From Flavobacteriales bacterium (GTDB lineage Bacteria > Bacteroidota > Bacteroidia > NS11-12g > UBA9320), in assembly GCA_020635395.1 (NCBI GenBank), contig JACJZV010000005.1, forward strand, positions 62,001 to 126,000: a stretch of 64,000 bases of DNA, given 5' to 3'. The position numbers and the translations under genes are program-made. Below the pieces are notes generated by a model, which did no database searches, was not told where the DNA came from, and saw nothing but the letters and a program-made list of their open reading frames with translations. The number at the start of each line of letters is the position of its first letter. The stretch's first letter is position 1. Shown piece after piece: positions 1-8,861 of the stretch.

Positions 1-1059
1 TTTAATAGTTACGAATTCTTACCCATTCTTATTTTAATAAACTCAGCAATTGGGCTTAAGCTAATTTTCAACCAAATCAATGCAATTTTTCCTATAAAAA
101 TCCGCTATATTATTCTTGCTCTTTTGATGACACGTTTGCTTTGGATGCCAGCTTTGTTAAAACTGAACTACTATGAATGGCTCGAACATTTTAAGAAAGT
201 GGACTATAACGACATTGTTATTGTACTTATTTCCTTTGTGGTGCAGCATATTATACCAATTTGTATAGTTGGGTTAGCGATAGTAAAATCAATTCTTAAT
301 GAAGAGATAAACTGGCCATACCTAATTATTTTGACAGCGTTCGGAATATATTGGTCTCCATTTGTTTTAATCCCTGTTGCTCCATTATTTCTTACCTTAT
401 TTATTTTTCACTATCAAAAAATTGACAAAGAAATAATTCTTCAGTCAATAGCACCGAGTATAATACTACTTTTCATTGTCTCTTTAAGTAACAACCACCT
501 GCCGTTTTCTAAGTCACATTATCTCACTGAGGCTTCCTTAAATTTATATGGTTATGTGCGTTTAATTTTCTTTAATTATTTTTGGATATATTGTTTGTTC
601 TGGCCATTTTTTATTTATCAATTCCGCAAAGGAAAAATACCCAAACGGATATTTGTAATGCTTACCATAGTTCCTTTTTTCGCTGTCGGCTTTGTCCCTT
701 TCGACTTTGGTTATTTTAGCGATTTATCTACAAAATCCATGATTTTCCCGGTTGTAATGTGTAATCTATTTTTCATCTCGTATTTCATTAAGTTTCCACC
801 TGACAAAAAAGTTTACAAGATCTATTACATCCTTATCATCGTTCTAACTTTAATTTCTCCGGTTAGAAATTTGACCTATAGAATTAATGAAATAGCAAAA
901 GATGAAAAAGAAGTTGACACAAGATTTTTATTAAAAGAAAATAAAAACATCACGCTTAATGAAGTTTTTCAAGAAGCATCAATTTCACTTAATCATGAGT
1001 TCGTTAAGCAATATCTTGGTTATAAATCAAAATATATGAAACTGATTACCAAAGATTAA
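1..1059 (+). CDS. Multi-pass membrane protein, 5' end cut by window
   Basis: The reading frame is open from base 1 with no stop, so the gene begins upstream; TTG (124) and ATG (127) lie inside a continuing hydrophobic protein and are unlikely starts. About 353 residues are visible, with many membrane-spanning helices and a soluble, charged C-terminal tail of about 60 residues. There is no recognisable catalytic motif. The overall look resembles uncharacterised polytopic envelope proteins, possibly of a glycosyltransferase-C type fold, but this is only an impression. It converges on the downstream propeller gene with a 15-base gap. Confidence 0.7.
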   Translation, partial: FNSYEFLPILILINSAIGLKLIFNQINAIFPIKIRYIILALLMTRLLWMPALLKLNYYEWLEHFKKVDYNDIVIVLISFVVQHIIPICIVGLAIVKSILNEEINWPYLIILTAFGIYWSPFVLIPVAPLFLTLFIFHYQKIDKEIILQSIAPSIILLFIVSLSNNHLPFSKSHYLTEASLNLYGYVRLIFFNYFWIYCLFWPFFIYQFRKGKIPKRIFVMLTIVPFFAVGFVPFDFGYFSDLSTKSMIFPVVMCNLFFISYFIKFPPDKKVYKIYYILIIVLTLISPVRNLTYRINEIAKDEKEVDTRFLLKENKNITLNEVFQEASISLNHEFVKQYLGYKSKYMKLITKD

Positions 1060-1066
1060 TTACAAA

Positions 1067-1080
1067 AAGTGATTTCACTT
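1067..1080. terminator. Weak hairpin between convergent genes
   Basis: AAGTG and CACTT pair around an ATTT loop between the stops of two convergent genes, overlapping the minus-strand stop codon. The stem is only 5 bp and the flanking A/T runs are short, so terminator function is uncertain. Confidence 0.3.
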
Positions 1081-3642
1081 CACCACCACCTTAAAAACTC
1101 TTTCATAATCCCCCGAACTTACTTTAGCAAAATAAACGCCTGGCTCAATGAGAATCGTTGGAAAACCCAGCTCATGACTACCTGGAGCATAAGTAAAATT
1201 ATCTTCCCAAATTAATTGTCCGAGGGAGTTCACTACTTCATAACTAATTTTTCGCTGGGTTTCGTTGTTTATGAAAAAAGAGAAACTGCCCATTTCTACA
1301 GGGTTTGGCCCAACTTTAATCTCAAAATCTGATTCAAAATCATGGTAATATTGGGTAACCACATCCACATTCTCGGTAACCCACAGGCCACCGGAAACAC
1401 TGCCTGCCCAAAGTTTTTTACCCGTGCTGTCGTTGGGGTCGAACATTAAGGTGCGGGTTCGACCGCCCACGTTTGTTGGGCCACGCTCTTGCCAAACTAC
1501 ATTGTAGTCATCCTGAATTTTGCCTACAAAAATGCCTCGACCATGCGTGGCGGCCACCAACGTATTGTCCTCGGCTCTGAGCCGAAGCATATTTACTTTC
1601 ACATTGGGTAAATCATTGTTTATGGATTCCCAACGAGTGTTGGCTCCATCCAACTTTTTGGTCATCATTACACCTACTTCAGTGGCTATGTAGCACACTT
1701 CAGGATTTTGGGGATGCAGCACAGCCCATCGTATTGGGATGTTCGGCAAATCTCCTTCATGACTTACCCAAACAGGTATTGAATCGAGCACATTTTTGCA
1801 CTCCCAAACACTTTCGAGGTCATAATTCGTATAGGTTATAACTACGTGATTTTCGTTAATTGGATTCACAAAAATACTATGGCAGTATCCCGATGAGGGC
1901 AGATATTGTTTTGGGTCGCAGTCTTTGGGTAAATCGGATGCAGCAGAGGTAAGTGCATTATCAATTCTATAAACTCCCCTGCCACCTGTGCGACCAATAA
2001 ATACCAAATTGGGCTTACTTTTAGAAATACCTATTGCCGAAAATGCTCCAAATGGCCTACATATTTGTTTCCAATCATTCTTTGTAGCTGTTCTTGCGTT
2101 TTGCAATTGCCAAAGTCCTCTAGCTGAAAGTTGATAAAGTATTTCAGGATTGTTTGGATCCATTTCTATTGGGTTGATAAACAAGGTTTGGTTATTTACC
2201 AATTGCCCATTTGTCAGTGTATCTATCACTCCATGATTGGTGCGATAGATTCTGCGATACTGTGTTGTGGTATAAAAAATATCCGCGTCTTGATCGTCGA
2301 TGTTACAGTAGCTTCCATCTGCCCAACTCAATTCTCGAAAATCGCTTACCCCACTTTGTTTTGAACCCACCGAACCGTTATCTTGTGTGCCACCGATTAC
2401 AAAATCTTTGTTCGTTTGGGTGGCCATATCGCACGAATAAAACTGAGTAACATTATAGTTTTGATTTAACGAGTAAAAATATGGTTTATCGGCTTGTATG
2501 TCATCGCATTTGTAGATTCCTCCATCGTTTCCAAACAACACTGTATTGCCATCTTTAAACACTATTTCGTGCTGATCTACATGTACATACTGCAAATTGG
2601 TGTTCTTTTTTCTTAGATCACCCTCAAACATTTGCTGCCAATTTTCCCCACCATCGGTGGTTCTGTAAACATTTAAACCACCCACCAAAACCAAATTTTC
2701 ATTTGTTGGCGATACCTTGATTATCAAATCATACCAACCCTGAATTTTAGATAAATCTCTATTGCCATCCGGTAAGGAAACAGCTTTCCAATTTTTCCCT
2801 TTATTCTCTGATTTATAAACACCCCAAATTCGAGTGGTGTCTAATGCCACGCTACTTGTGGGAACGGCATACATTACATCGGCATTGCTTGGTGCAGTGG
2901 CTAGTTCGATTCTATAGGTGCTACTGGGCATTCCACTCATTCTTTTCTCCCAACTTCCTTCATCGCCACTTTCCGAAAAATAAATTCCGTCGGTACTAAA
3001 ATTTCCGATACAAACCACTAATTCATTATCGGCAGTAATTTCAATATCAGTCACCTCGTTTCTGCTTGCCCCTACTCCACTTCCAAGCACCTTAGCCCAA
3101 CTATTTCCCCCGTCTTTACTTCTCATTAAACCCCTTTCTCGGGTAGCCACATACACATCACTGGTTATTGGATGAATTTTCATATCATGGCAATACCAAA
3201 AAGTATCATTAAATGTAGAGGGCAATTGCATCCATGTATCGCCACCGTTGGTAGATTTCCAAACACCTGCACCACGTGCCGCATCGGCATTGTTCCATCC
3301 CTCTCCAGTGCAGAAATACATTGTTTGCGTGTTGTTGGGGTCATACACAATTCGTTGTATTGAAAGATTGGCAAAATGGTCGTCTATTTTTCTCCAGCCT
3401 TGAGGATATATTTTTGCTTTTGCATGAGCATTTGGCTCGCCCATAATTTTCTTCTGTTGCAAAATATAGTTCCAAACATTTTGGCTTTCAACCAACCCGG
3501 TTATTGGGCTGCGAAGCATCTCCATTTCTTGATTCAAATAATTGGGCGAATTAAACGCCAGGGTTATGGTTGTTCTTTTTCCTTTACAACCTGAAATCAT
3601 GATGGCCGACAACAATAAACCAAAAAACAGATTTAATCTCAT
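1075..3642 (-). CDS. Sortilin-type propeller protein with lipobox and T9SS type A sorting domain
   Basis: 855-residue exported protein. The N-terminus is a signal peptide ending in a lipobox (ISGC, Cys about residue 19). Residues of about 90-760 form a BNR/sortilin-like beta-propeller with repeated Asp-box motifs such as STNGGDTW, SKDGGNSW and TTDGGENW. The last 79 residues (777-855) are a type A T9SS sorting domain starting PNP and ending in the usual G-V-Y-x-x-K-V strand. T9SS cargo is normally carried over the outer membrane and the domain is cleaved. A lipobox on the same protein is odd. The start codon overlaps the folB stop by 4 nt (ATGA), so the two genes form an operon. Ligand unknown. 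Confidence 0.9.
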   Translation of the reverse strand: MRLNLFFGLLLSAIMISGCKGKRTTITLAFNSPNYLNQEMEMLRSPITGLVESQNVWNYILQQKKIMGEPNAHAKAKIYPQGWRKIDDHFANLSIQRIVYDPNNTQTMYFCTGEGWNNADAARGAGVWKSTNGGDTWMQLPSTFNDTFWYCHDMKIHPITSDVYVATRERGLMRSKDGGNSWAKVLGSGVGASRNEVTDIEITADNELVVCIGNFSTDGIYFSESGDEGSWEKRMSGMPSSTYRIELATAPSNADVMYAVPTSSVALDTTRIWGVYKSENKGKNWKAVSLPDGNRDLSKIQGWYDLIIKVSPTNENLVLVGGLNVYRTTDGGENWQQMFEGDLRKKNTNLQYVHVDQHEIVFKDGNTVLFGNDGGIYKCDDIQADKPYFYSLNQNYNVTQFYSCDMATQTNKDFVIGGTQDNGSVGSKQSGVSDFRELSWADGSYCNIDDQDADIFYTTTQYRRIYRTNHGVIDTLTNGQLVNNQTLFINPIEMDPNNPEILYQLSARGLWQLQNARTATKNDWKQICRPFGAFSAIGISKSKPNLVFIGRTGGRGVYRIDNALTSAASDLPKDCDPKQYLPSSGYCHSIFVNPINENHVVITYTNYDLESVWECKNVLDSIPVWVSHEGDLPNIPIRWAVLHPQNPEVCYIATEVGVMMTKKLDGANTRWESINNDLPNVKVNMLRLRAEDNTLVAATHGRGIFVGKIQDDYNVVWQERGPTNVGGRTRTLMFDPNDSTGKKLWAGSVSGGLWVTENVDVVTQYYHDFESDFEIKVGPNPVEMGSFSFFINNETQRKISYEVVNSLGQLIWEDNFTYAPGSHELGFPTILIEPGVYFAKVSSGDYERVFKVVVK

Positions 3643-3992
3643 AATGCAATAGTAAAGGAAGTTGATGACAAATTGTTTATGGGAATATTGAGTTTTGTTA
3701 CCGTTACCTTTAGCCCCTCTATTTTATCCAAAAATCGCATTTGGATTGACTTAAAAATTTCATGGCAACTCTGCTCTATAAGTCTTATTTCTTGTTGCAT
3801 AATGGTTTTTATTATGTCCACTACCTCAGCATAATCAATGGTATCGGTCAATAAATTTATTTCGACAAAACGTAAATTCATTTCCACATCAATTCTATAC
3901 TCTGCCCCCACTTTCCGCTCCTCCTCATACCACCCATGATGTGCCCACACCCGGAGGTCATTGATTTTTAAACAACCATTAAAGCTATTCAT
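3639..3992 (-). CDS. folB: Dihydroneopterin aldolase FolB
   Basis: 117 residues, normal length for FolB. The enzyme converts 7,8-dihydroneopterin to 6-hydroxymethyl-dihydropterin in cytosolic folate synthesis. Visible hallmarks are the N-terminal strand with HHGWYEEER (Glu residues 23-25 match the substrate-binding Glu region) and the C-terminal V-T-K-x-x-x-P-I strand with Lys100 at the catalytic position. The other folate gene in the window, folC, lies 16 kb away. It is first in a two-gene operon with the propeller protein (ATGA overlap) and is driven from the palindromic promoter at 4003-4018. Confidence 0.9.
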   Translation of the reverse strand: MNSFNGCLKINDLRVWAHHGWYEEERKVGAEYRIDVEMNLRFVEINLLTDTIDYAEVVDIIKTIMQQEIRLIEQSCHEIFKSIQMRFLDKIEGLKVTVTKLNIPINNLSSTSFTIAL

Positions 3993-4002
3993 CTTCTAAT
4001 TC

Positions 4003-4018
4003 TATCTTTGCAAAGATA
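4003..4018. promoter_or_regulatory. Perfect palindrome carrying back-to-back -7 boxes (divergent promoter)
   Basis: TATCTTTGCAAAGATA is a perfect 16-bp palindrome. Each half is a Bacteroidota -7 box (TAnnTTTG) reading outward, one toward folB (start 18 nt beyond the box) and one toward the acyl-CoA dehydrogenase (start 12 nt beyond). No clear -33 TTG is present at usual spacing on the plus strand. Confidence 0.7.
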
Positions 4019-4022
4019 GAAA

Positions 4023-5246
4023 ATGCACCTTATGCACATAGATTTTGATGCCCTAAAGCAAAACAACTCAAAAATGGATGATTTTGAACATCCTGATTTT
4101 ATGGGAATAGACGAACTTTTGACGGAGGAACAAAAATTAATTAGAGATTCCGTTAGAGCTTGGGTGAAAAAAGAAATTTCGCCAATTATAGATGAATGCT
4201 GTCAGCAGGCGGTTTTTCCTCGCCATATTGTTCCACAGTTGGGCGAAATAGGTTGTTTTGGGCCGCAAATTCCTGCGGAGTACGGTGGTGGAGGCTTAGA
4301 TTATATTTCGTATGGATTAGCCATGCAAGAATTAGAACGCGGCGACTCCGGCATTCGCTCTACGGCCAGCGTGCAAGGCTCGTTGGTAATGCACCCTATT
4401 TATAAATTTGGTAGCGAAGAGCAAAAACGAAAATATTTACCCAAACTTGCATCAGGCCAATATTTAGGCAGTTTCGGATTAACAGAACCAAACCACGGAA
4501 GTGATCCGGGAAGCATGGAAACACGCATAAAATTGGATGGAGACTTTGTTATTTTGAATGGCAGCAAAATGTGGATTAGCAATGCTCCGTTTTGCGATAT
4601 AGCCGTGGTTTGGGCAAAAAATGAAGACGGCATTGTGCAAGGGGTAATTGTAGAACGCGGTATGGAGGGCTTTTCAACTCCCACCACACACAAAAAATGG
4701 AGCCTTAGGGCATCGGCCACCGGAGAGTTGGTTTTTGATAATGTAAAAATTCCGAAAGAAAATATTCTGCCCGGTGTAAAAGGTCTAAAAGGCCCTCTAA
4801 CATGTTTAAATTCAGCTCGATACGGAATAAGTTGGGGAGCCATAGGTGCAGCCATGGATTGCTATTATTCGGCAGTAAAATATGCCAAAGAGCGTCATCA
4901 ATTTGGCAAACCGATTGCCTCATTTCAATTGCAACAGAAAAAGTTGAGTGAAATGCTTACAGAAATTACCAAAGCTCAACTATTGGCTTGGAGATTGGGA
5001 GTGCTTATGAACAAAGACATGGCCACTCCGGCTCAAATAAGCATGACAAAACGAAACAATGTAGAAATGGCATTGAACATTGCCCGAGAATCACGCCAAA
5101 TACTTGGAGCCATGGGCATTATGGGCGATTACCCGATGATGAGGCACGCTGCCAACCTTGAATCGGTAATTACGTATGAGGGAACACATGATATTCATTT
5201 GCTAATTTTGGGAATGGAAATAACCGGAATTAATGCCTTTGTATAA
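4023..5246 (+). CDS. gcdH: Acyl-CoA dehydrogenase, glutaryl-CoA dehydrogenase type
   Basis: 407-residue FAD enzyme of the acyl-CoA dehydrogenase family. The segment R-S-T-A-S-V-Q-G-S-L and the catalytic loop TYEGTHDIH (Glu386 as base) are those of glutaryl-CoA dehydrogenases, which oxidise and decarboxylate glutaryl-CoA to crotonyl-CoA in lysine and tryptophan breakdown. FAD/substrate motifs LTEPNHGSDPG and KMWISNAP are intact. ATG codons at 4032 and 4074 are alternative starts; the extra N-terminal residues look poorly conserved. It stands alone and is transcribed from the palindromic promoter shared with folB. Substrate assignment is inferred from motifs. Confidence 0.88.
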   Translation: MHLMHIDFDALKQNNSKMDDFEHPDFMGIDELLTEEQKLIRDSVRAWVKKEISPIIDECCQQAVFPRHIVPQLGEIGCFGPQIPAEYGGGGLDYISYGLAMQELERGDSGIRSTASVQGSLVMHPIYKFGSEEQKRKYLPKLASGQYLGSFGLTEPNHGSDPGSMETRIKLDGDFVILNGSKMWISNAPFCDIAVVWAKNEDGIVQGVIVERGMEGFSTPTTHKKWSLRASATGELVFDNVKIPKENILPGVKGLKGPLTCLNSARYGISWGAIGAAMDCYYSAVKYAKERHQFGKPIASFQLQQKKLSEMLTEITKAQLLAWRLGVLMNKDMATPAQISMTKRNNVEMALNIARESRQILGAMGIMGDYPMMRHAANLESVITYEGTHDIHLLILGMEITGINAFV

Positions 5247-5319
5247 ACTCTTGGCTAAAATTATTACCGAGAAAAGATAGTACTCGATACTCACAGCATT
5301 CTGACCACCAAAAAAATTT

Positions 5320-5327
5320 TACCTTTG
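5320..5327 (+). promoter_or_regulatory. -7 promoter box TACCTTTG
   Basis: Exact TAnnTTTG match 26 nt before the ATG at 5354. It shows that transcription starts downstream of about 5330, which argues against the TTG at 5333 as start codon. Confidence 0.6.
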
Positions 5328-5353
5328 CAGGGTTGTTTACGAATAGCAATTTA

Positions 5354-6502
5354 ATGGCATTAAGCGGCATGAAATATCTAAAGTTTATAAAATCTGTGGT
5401 GATGATTGCCGCAGGTTTGTTGCTATTTGAAAATAGTGCCACAGCCAGCAGCTACGAGAGTACTCCGACCATAATTCAGGTAAACAAAAATCAACAAAAA
5501 GACACCGTTGGTTTTAATTTGGTAAAAGACATCTATGCCTTATTTTATAAATGCATTTTAGAAGGAACAATTCCCCTATATGAATCGCATTTAAAAAAGA
5601 CAAAAATATCTGCCCAGGCACTGCAAAATATTGAAAAACAGCATGAAGTGTCATTTCAAGATTGTGAAGATTTATTCATTTACGAATTGTGGGAACTGTA
5701 TAAAAAAGACTTTGAATTTCAGGTGTTGGGTTTTGCCTTTTATCAACGTACGGAGGGCAGCACTTTAAATTTTGGGTACGTTGACGCAGCCGACGCAAAA
5801 TCAATTTTGGGCAGCTCACCCATATCTACAACCATTAATGGCCCTCATTATTTGGGCATGTGGGATGCCATAATGAGTAAAGCGTACAACTTCAATTTGG
5901 TAAAATTTGGAAACATTGATTTCATTAAAAACCCCCAAATGGCCTTTAACTTAAAAGATCAAATATTTGGAAACAAAAAAATTCAAACCAATCAAACCGT
6001 TATACCTCAAACCAAAGAAATTGAGTATTACGTTATTCCCGGATTGGAGGAAAACACGCCATCCTATTGGCTTTGCCGAGCCATAGAAGATTATTATGCC
6101 GAAAACCGGAACGAATATTTTAATAACACCCAAACTCCGGTTGTTTCCCATTTAGATATTAGAACTCCTCTCAACGTAACCAGAATCGAGATAACCGAAA
6201 ATTGGAACAGATCTTCTGATGGCAACATAATCTACCAGCCAAAATCAATACGTGTTTTTATTAATGACAAACCAATGAATGAAATGAGCATGAAAGATTT
6301 TGAGGAAATGAAACTGCTGGTTCAGTTCAAACCTTTCGATGAGTTTTTAAAAGAAAAAACGTTTAAGTTTAATATTAAAAGGGTGAACCACGACCCCATT
6401 TACAGCTTTGAAGCCGATGAAATAAAAACAGCCCTTTATACGAAAGACTGGAACAAAATCAGATATACTCCACCCAATTTACTTCAAGACAACAATAGAT
6501 AG
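5354..6502 (+). CDS. Secreted protein of unknown function
   Basis: 382 residues from the ATG at 5354; the ATG at 5369 gives an even more standard signal peptide (basic start, hydrophobic core, then N-S-A-T-A-S). An upstream TTG at 5333 falls at the probable transcription start and is unlikely. The mature protein is predicted soluble, rich in aromatic and acidic residues, with no motif I recognise. A helical stretch near residues 45-110 (L-F-Y-K-C-I-L-E-G) recalls the GldN family of gliding/T9SS proteins in spacing only; I do not assign it. The phosphomutase gene follows 10 bases later on the same strand and may be co-transcribed. Confidence 0.75.
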   Translation: MALSGMKYLKFIKSVVMIAAGLLLFENSATASSYESTPTIIQVNKNQQKDTVGFNLVKDIYALFYKCILEGTIPLYESHLKKTKISAQALQNIEKQHEVSFQDCEDLFIYELWELYKKDFEFQVLGFAFYQRTEGSTLNFGYVDAADAKSILGSSPISTTINGPHYLGMWDAIMSKAYNFNLVKFGNIDFIKNPQMAFNLKDQIFGNKKIQTNQTVIPQTKEIEYYVIPGLEENTPSYWLCRAIEDYYAENRNEYFNNTQTPVVSHLDIRTPLNVTRIEITENWNRSSDGNIIYQPKSIRVFINDKPMNEMSMKDFEEMKLLVQFKPFDEFLKEKTFKFNIKRVNHDPIYSFEADEIKTALYTKDWNKIRYTPPNLLQDNNR

Positions 6503-6512
6503 TACTTTTTAA

Positions 6513-7916
6513 ATGAGTTATAAAATAAAGTTTGGAACCGATGGTTGGCGAGAAATTATTGCTCGCGATTATACAGTAGAAAATGTTAGACGCGTGGCAT
6601 TGGCCACCGCCAAATGGTTGAATAATTCGGGCTTACCCAAAAAAGCGGTTATTGGTTTTGATTGCCGTTTTGGAGGCGAAATGTTTATGAATGCCACCGC
6701 CGAAGTATTTGCCAGTGAAGGTATAAAATGTTTGGTTGCCGAAAGTTTTGTTACTACACCAATGGTTTCGCTGGCCACTGCCAAAAACAATTGTGGCGTG
6801 GGCATTGTAATTACCGCCAGCCACAACCCACCAGAATATAACGGTTTTAAAATAAAAGCCCACTATGGAGGTCCTGCATCCCCTGCCGAGGTTCAAAAAA
6901 TTGAAGATTTAATCTCTTCAGAGTCTGTTATTGTTTCAAAAAGCTATGCAGATTTTTTGAAAGAAGGAATTATTGAAATAGTAGATTTAGAAACACTCTA
7001 CTTCAATCAGGTGGAAAGCAATTTTGACATGGATGGACTCAGAAATGGCAGCTTAAGCTTTGCTTATGATGCCATGTATGGTGCCGGACAAAACATTGTT
7101 AGACGACTATTGCCCGATGCCACTTTTTTGCATTGCGAACACAATCCGGGTTTTGACGGGCAAGCCCCTGAACCGATTGACAAAAATCTTCAAGAATTTA
7201 GCGAAATGATTGAGATTTCGGAGAATATCGACAGCGGATTGGCCACCGATGGAGATGCCGACAGAATTGGTTTATACAACTCCTCCGGTCTTTTTGTCGA
7301 TTCACACCATATTATTTTACTGCTCATTCATTATTTGCACAAACACAAAGGTTTAACCGGAAAAGTGGTTACCAGTTTTAGCTGCACCGGAAAAATAAAA
7401 AAGCTGTGCAATTTGTATGGTTTAGAGCAGCAAACCACAAAAATTGGTTTTAAATACATCTGCGACATTATGGTGGCCGATGATGTGTTGATAGGTGGCG
7501 AAGAAAGCGGCGGCATAGCCATAAAAGGGCACATTCCTGAGCGAGATGGTGTTTGGATTGGGTTGGTAATATGGGAGTTTATGATGAAAACCGGAAAAAC
7601 ACTCGATGATTTAATAGAAGAAATATACGAACTGGTGGGTTGTTTTTCGGTTGAACGGTATGATTTGCACATCAGCGAGCAGCTTAAACAGAGCATTGTG
7701 CAGAAATGCAAAAACAATGAATTCACAAAATTTGGTTCATACACTGTCGAAAGAATTGAAGACCTTGATGGTTTTAAATTTCATCTTGGAAACGACCAAT
7801 GGGTAATGATAAGACCTTCTGGAACCGAACCTGTATTGCGAGTGTATGCCGAGGCCGCAAGCAGCGATGATGCCTTTGCTATTCTCGATGCTACGAAAAA
7901 TGAAATCGGGGCATAA
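6513..7916 (+). CDS. Phosphoglucomutase/phosphomannomutase family enzyme
   Basis: 467 residues of the alpha-D-phosphohexomutase superfamily, which moves phosphate between C6 and C1 of hexose phosphates in the cytosol. All four signature loops are present: TASHNPPEYNGFK with the phosphoserine at Ser103, the Mg-binding DGDADR loop (Asp246, 248, 250), the sugar-specificity loop GGEESGG, and the phosphate-binding RPSGTEP near the C-terminus. Motifs alone do not separate glucose from mannose specificity; GEESGG is common to both. It overlaps the next gene's start. Confidence 0.92.
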   Translation: MSYKIKFGTDGWREIIARDYTVENVRRVALATAKWLNNSGLPKKAVIGFDCRFGGEMFMNATAEVFASEGIKCLVAESFVTTPMVSLATAKNNCGVGIVITASHNPPEYNGFKIKAHYGGPASPAEVQKIEDLISSESVIVSKSYADFLKEGIIEIVDLETLYFNQVESNFDMDGLRNGSLSFAYDAMYGAGQNIVRRLLPDATFLHCEHNPGFDGQAPEPIDKNLQEFSEMIEISENIDSGLATDGDADRIGLYNSSGLFVDSHHIILLLIHYLHKHKGLTGKVVTSFSCTGKIKKLCNLYGLEQQTTKIGFKYICDIMVADDVLIGGEESGGIAIKGHIPERDGVWIGLVIWEFMMKTGKTLDDLIEEIYELVGCFSVERYDLHISEQLKQSIVQKCKNNEFTKFGSYTVERIEDLDGFKFHLGNDQWVMIRPSGTEPVLRVYAEAASSDDAFAILDATKNEIGA

Positions 7917-8823
7917 ATTCGTTCTCACTTCACTGCTGAGTTTAGCCGGCTTTTGTGCGTCCGCTCAGCATACAATAGACTCTGCCACCGCGGCAAAACG
8001 TAAAAAAACTTTCGTACTTGCCGGCAATGCAATGGCATATTCCGGAAGCATGTACGGGTTATACAACCTATGGTACAAAGATTATCCACTCACAAAATTT
8101 CATTTTCATAACGATAATCATGACTGGTATCAAATGGATAAAGTGGGTCATGCCTATAGCTGCTATTATGAAGGAGTTGTTGGAATTGATATGCTGAAAT
8201 GGGCCGGATTTTCGCATCGAACAGCCTCCATTTTGGGTGGCAGTTATGGCTTTTTTATTCAAACGGGTGTAGAAATTTTTGATGGCTTTTCGGAAGGTTG
8301 GGGTGCATCATCCGGCGATATGCTGGCAAACACGTTGGGTGCAGGTTTATCAATATCGCAAAGTTTGGCCTGGCAAGAACAACGTATTTGGATGAAACTT
8401 TCCTATCGGCCAACCAACTTTGCAGCAATTAGACCTGAGCTTTTAGGTAGAAATTTTGTGGAAAGGCTCTTTAAAGATTACAATGGCCAAACCTATTGGT
8501 TGTCGGGAAACATTGCTTCATTTTTGCCCGAAGAAAACCATTTTCCAAAATGGTTAAACGTAGCCATTGGTTATGGAATTGACGGATTTGTAAGCTCTGA
8601 CGATAACATTTTTGAGCGAAATGGAGTGACTTACAATTATTCCTTTATTCCACAATTTCGTCAACTCTATATATCACCAGATATTGACCTTACCCGCATA
8701 AAAACCGACAAAACCTATCTTAAAATAGCGTTAAGAATGCTTAACTGCATAAAGTTTCCGTTGCCTGGTGTATCATATAATTTACACGCAAACGGCATAA
8801 ATTTTCATTTCGTTCAATTCTGA
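7888..8823 (+). CDS. DUF2279 family envelope protein
   Basis: 311 residues from the ATG at 7888 (or 7900), which gives a signal peptide ending C-A-S-A-Q. The ORF runs further upstream inside the phosphomutase, but that extension lacks a signal. The DUF2279 pattern is clear: D-K-V-G-H-A-Y near residue 80, then E-I-F-D-G-F-S-E-G-W-G and S-G-D-M-L-A-N-T-L-G-A. The family is a conserved Bacteroidota envelope group with unknown function. The start overlaps the phosphomutase end by 29 (or 17) nt, so the genes are coupled. Confidence 0.85.
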   Translation: MLRKMKSGHKFVLTSLLSLAGFCASAQHTIDSATAAKRKKTFVLAGNAMAYSGSMYGLYNLWYKDYPLTKFHFHNDNHDWYQMDKVGHAYSCYYEGVVGIDMLKWAGFSHRTASILGGSYGFFIQTGVEIFDGFSEGWGASSGDMLANTLGAGLSISQSLAWQEQRIWMKLSYRPTNFAAIRPELLGRNFVERLFKDYNGQTYWLSGNIASFLPEENHFPKWLNVAIGYGIDGFVSSDDNIFERNGVTYNYSFIPQFRQLYISPDIDLTRIKTDKTYLKIALRMLNCIKFPLPGVSYNLHANGINFHFVQF

Positions 8824-8861
8824 TTAATTTCGAGGCAAATTTGTTAAAAGAGGTAGTGAAC

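Noticed and set aside
5354..6502. Assignment as GldN
   Set aside because: Only one helical stretch has similar spacing; other conserved GldN segments were not found, and the gliding neighbours gldK, gldL and gldM are absent.
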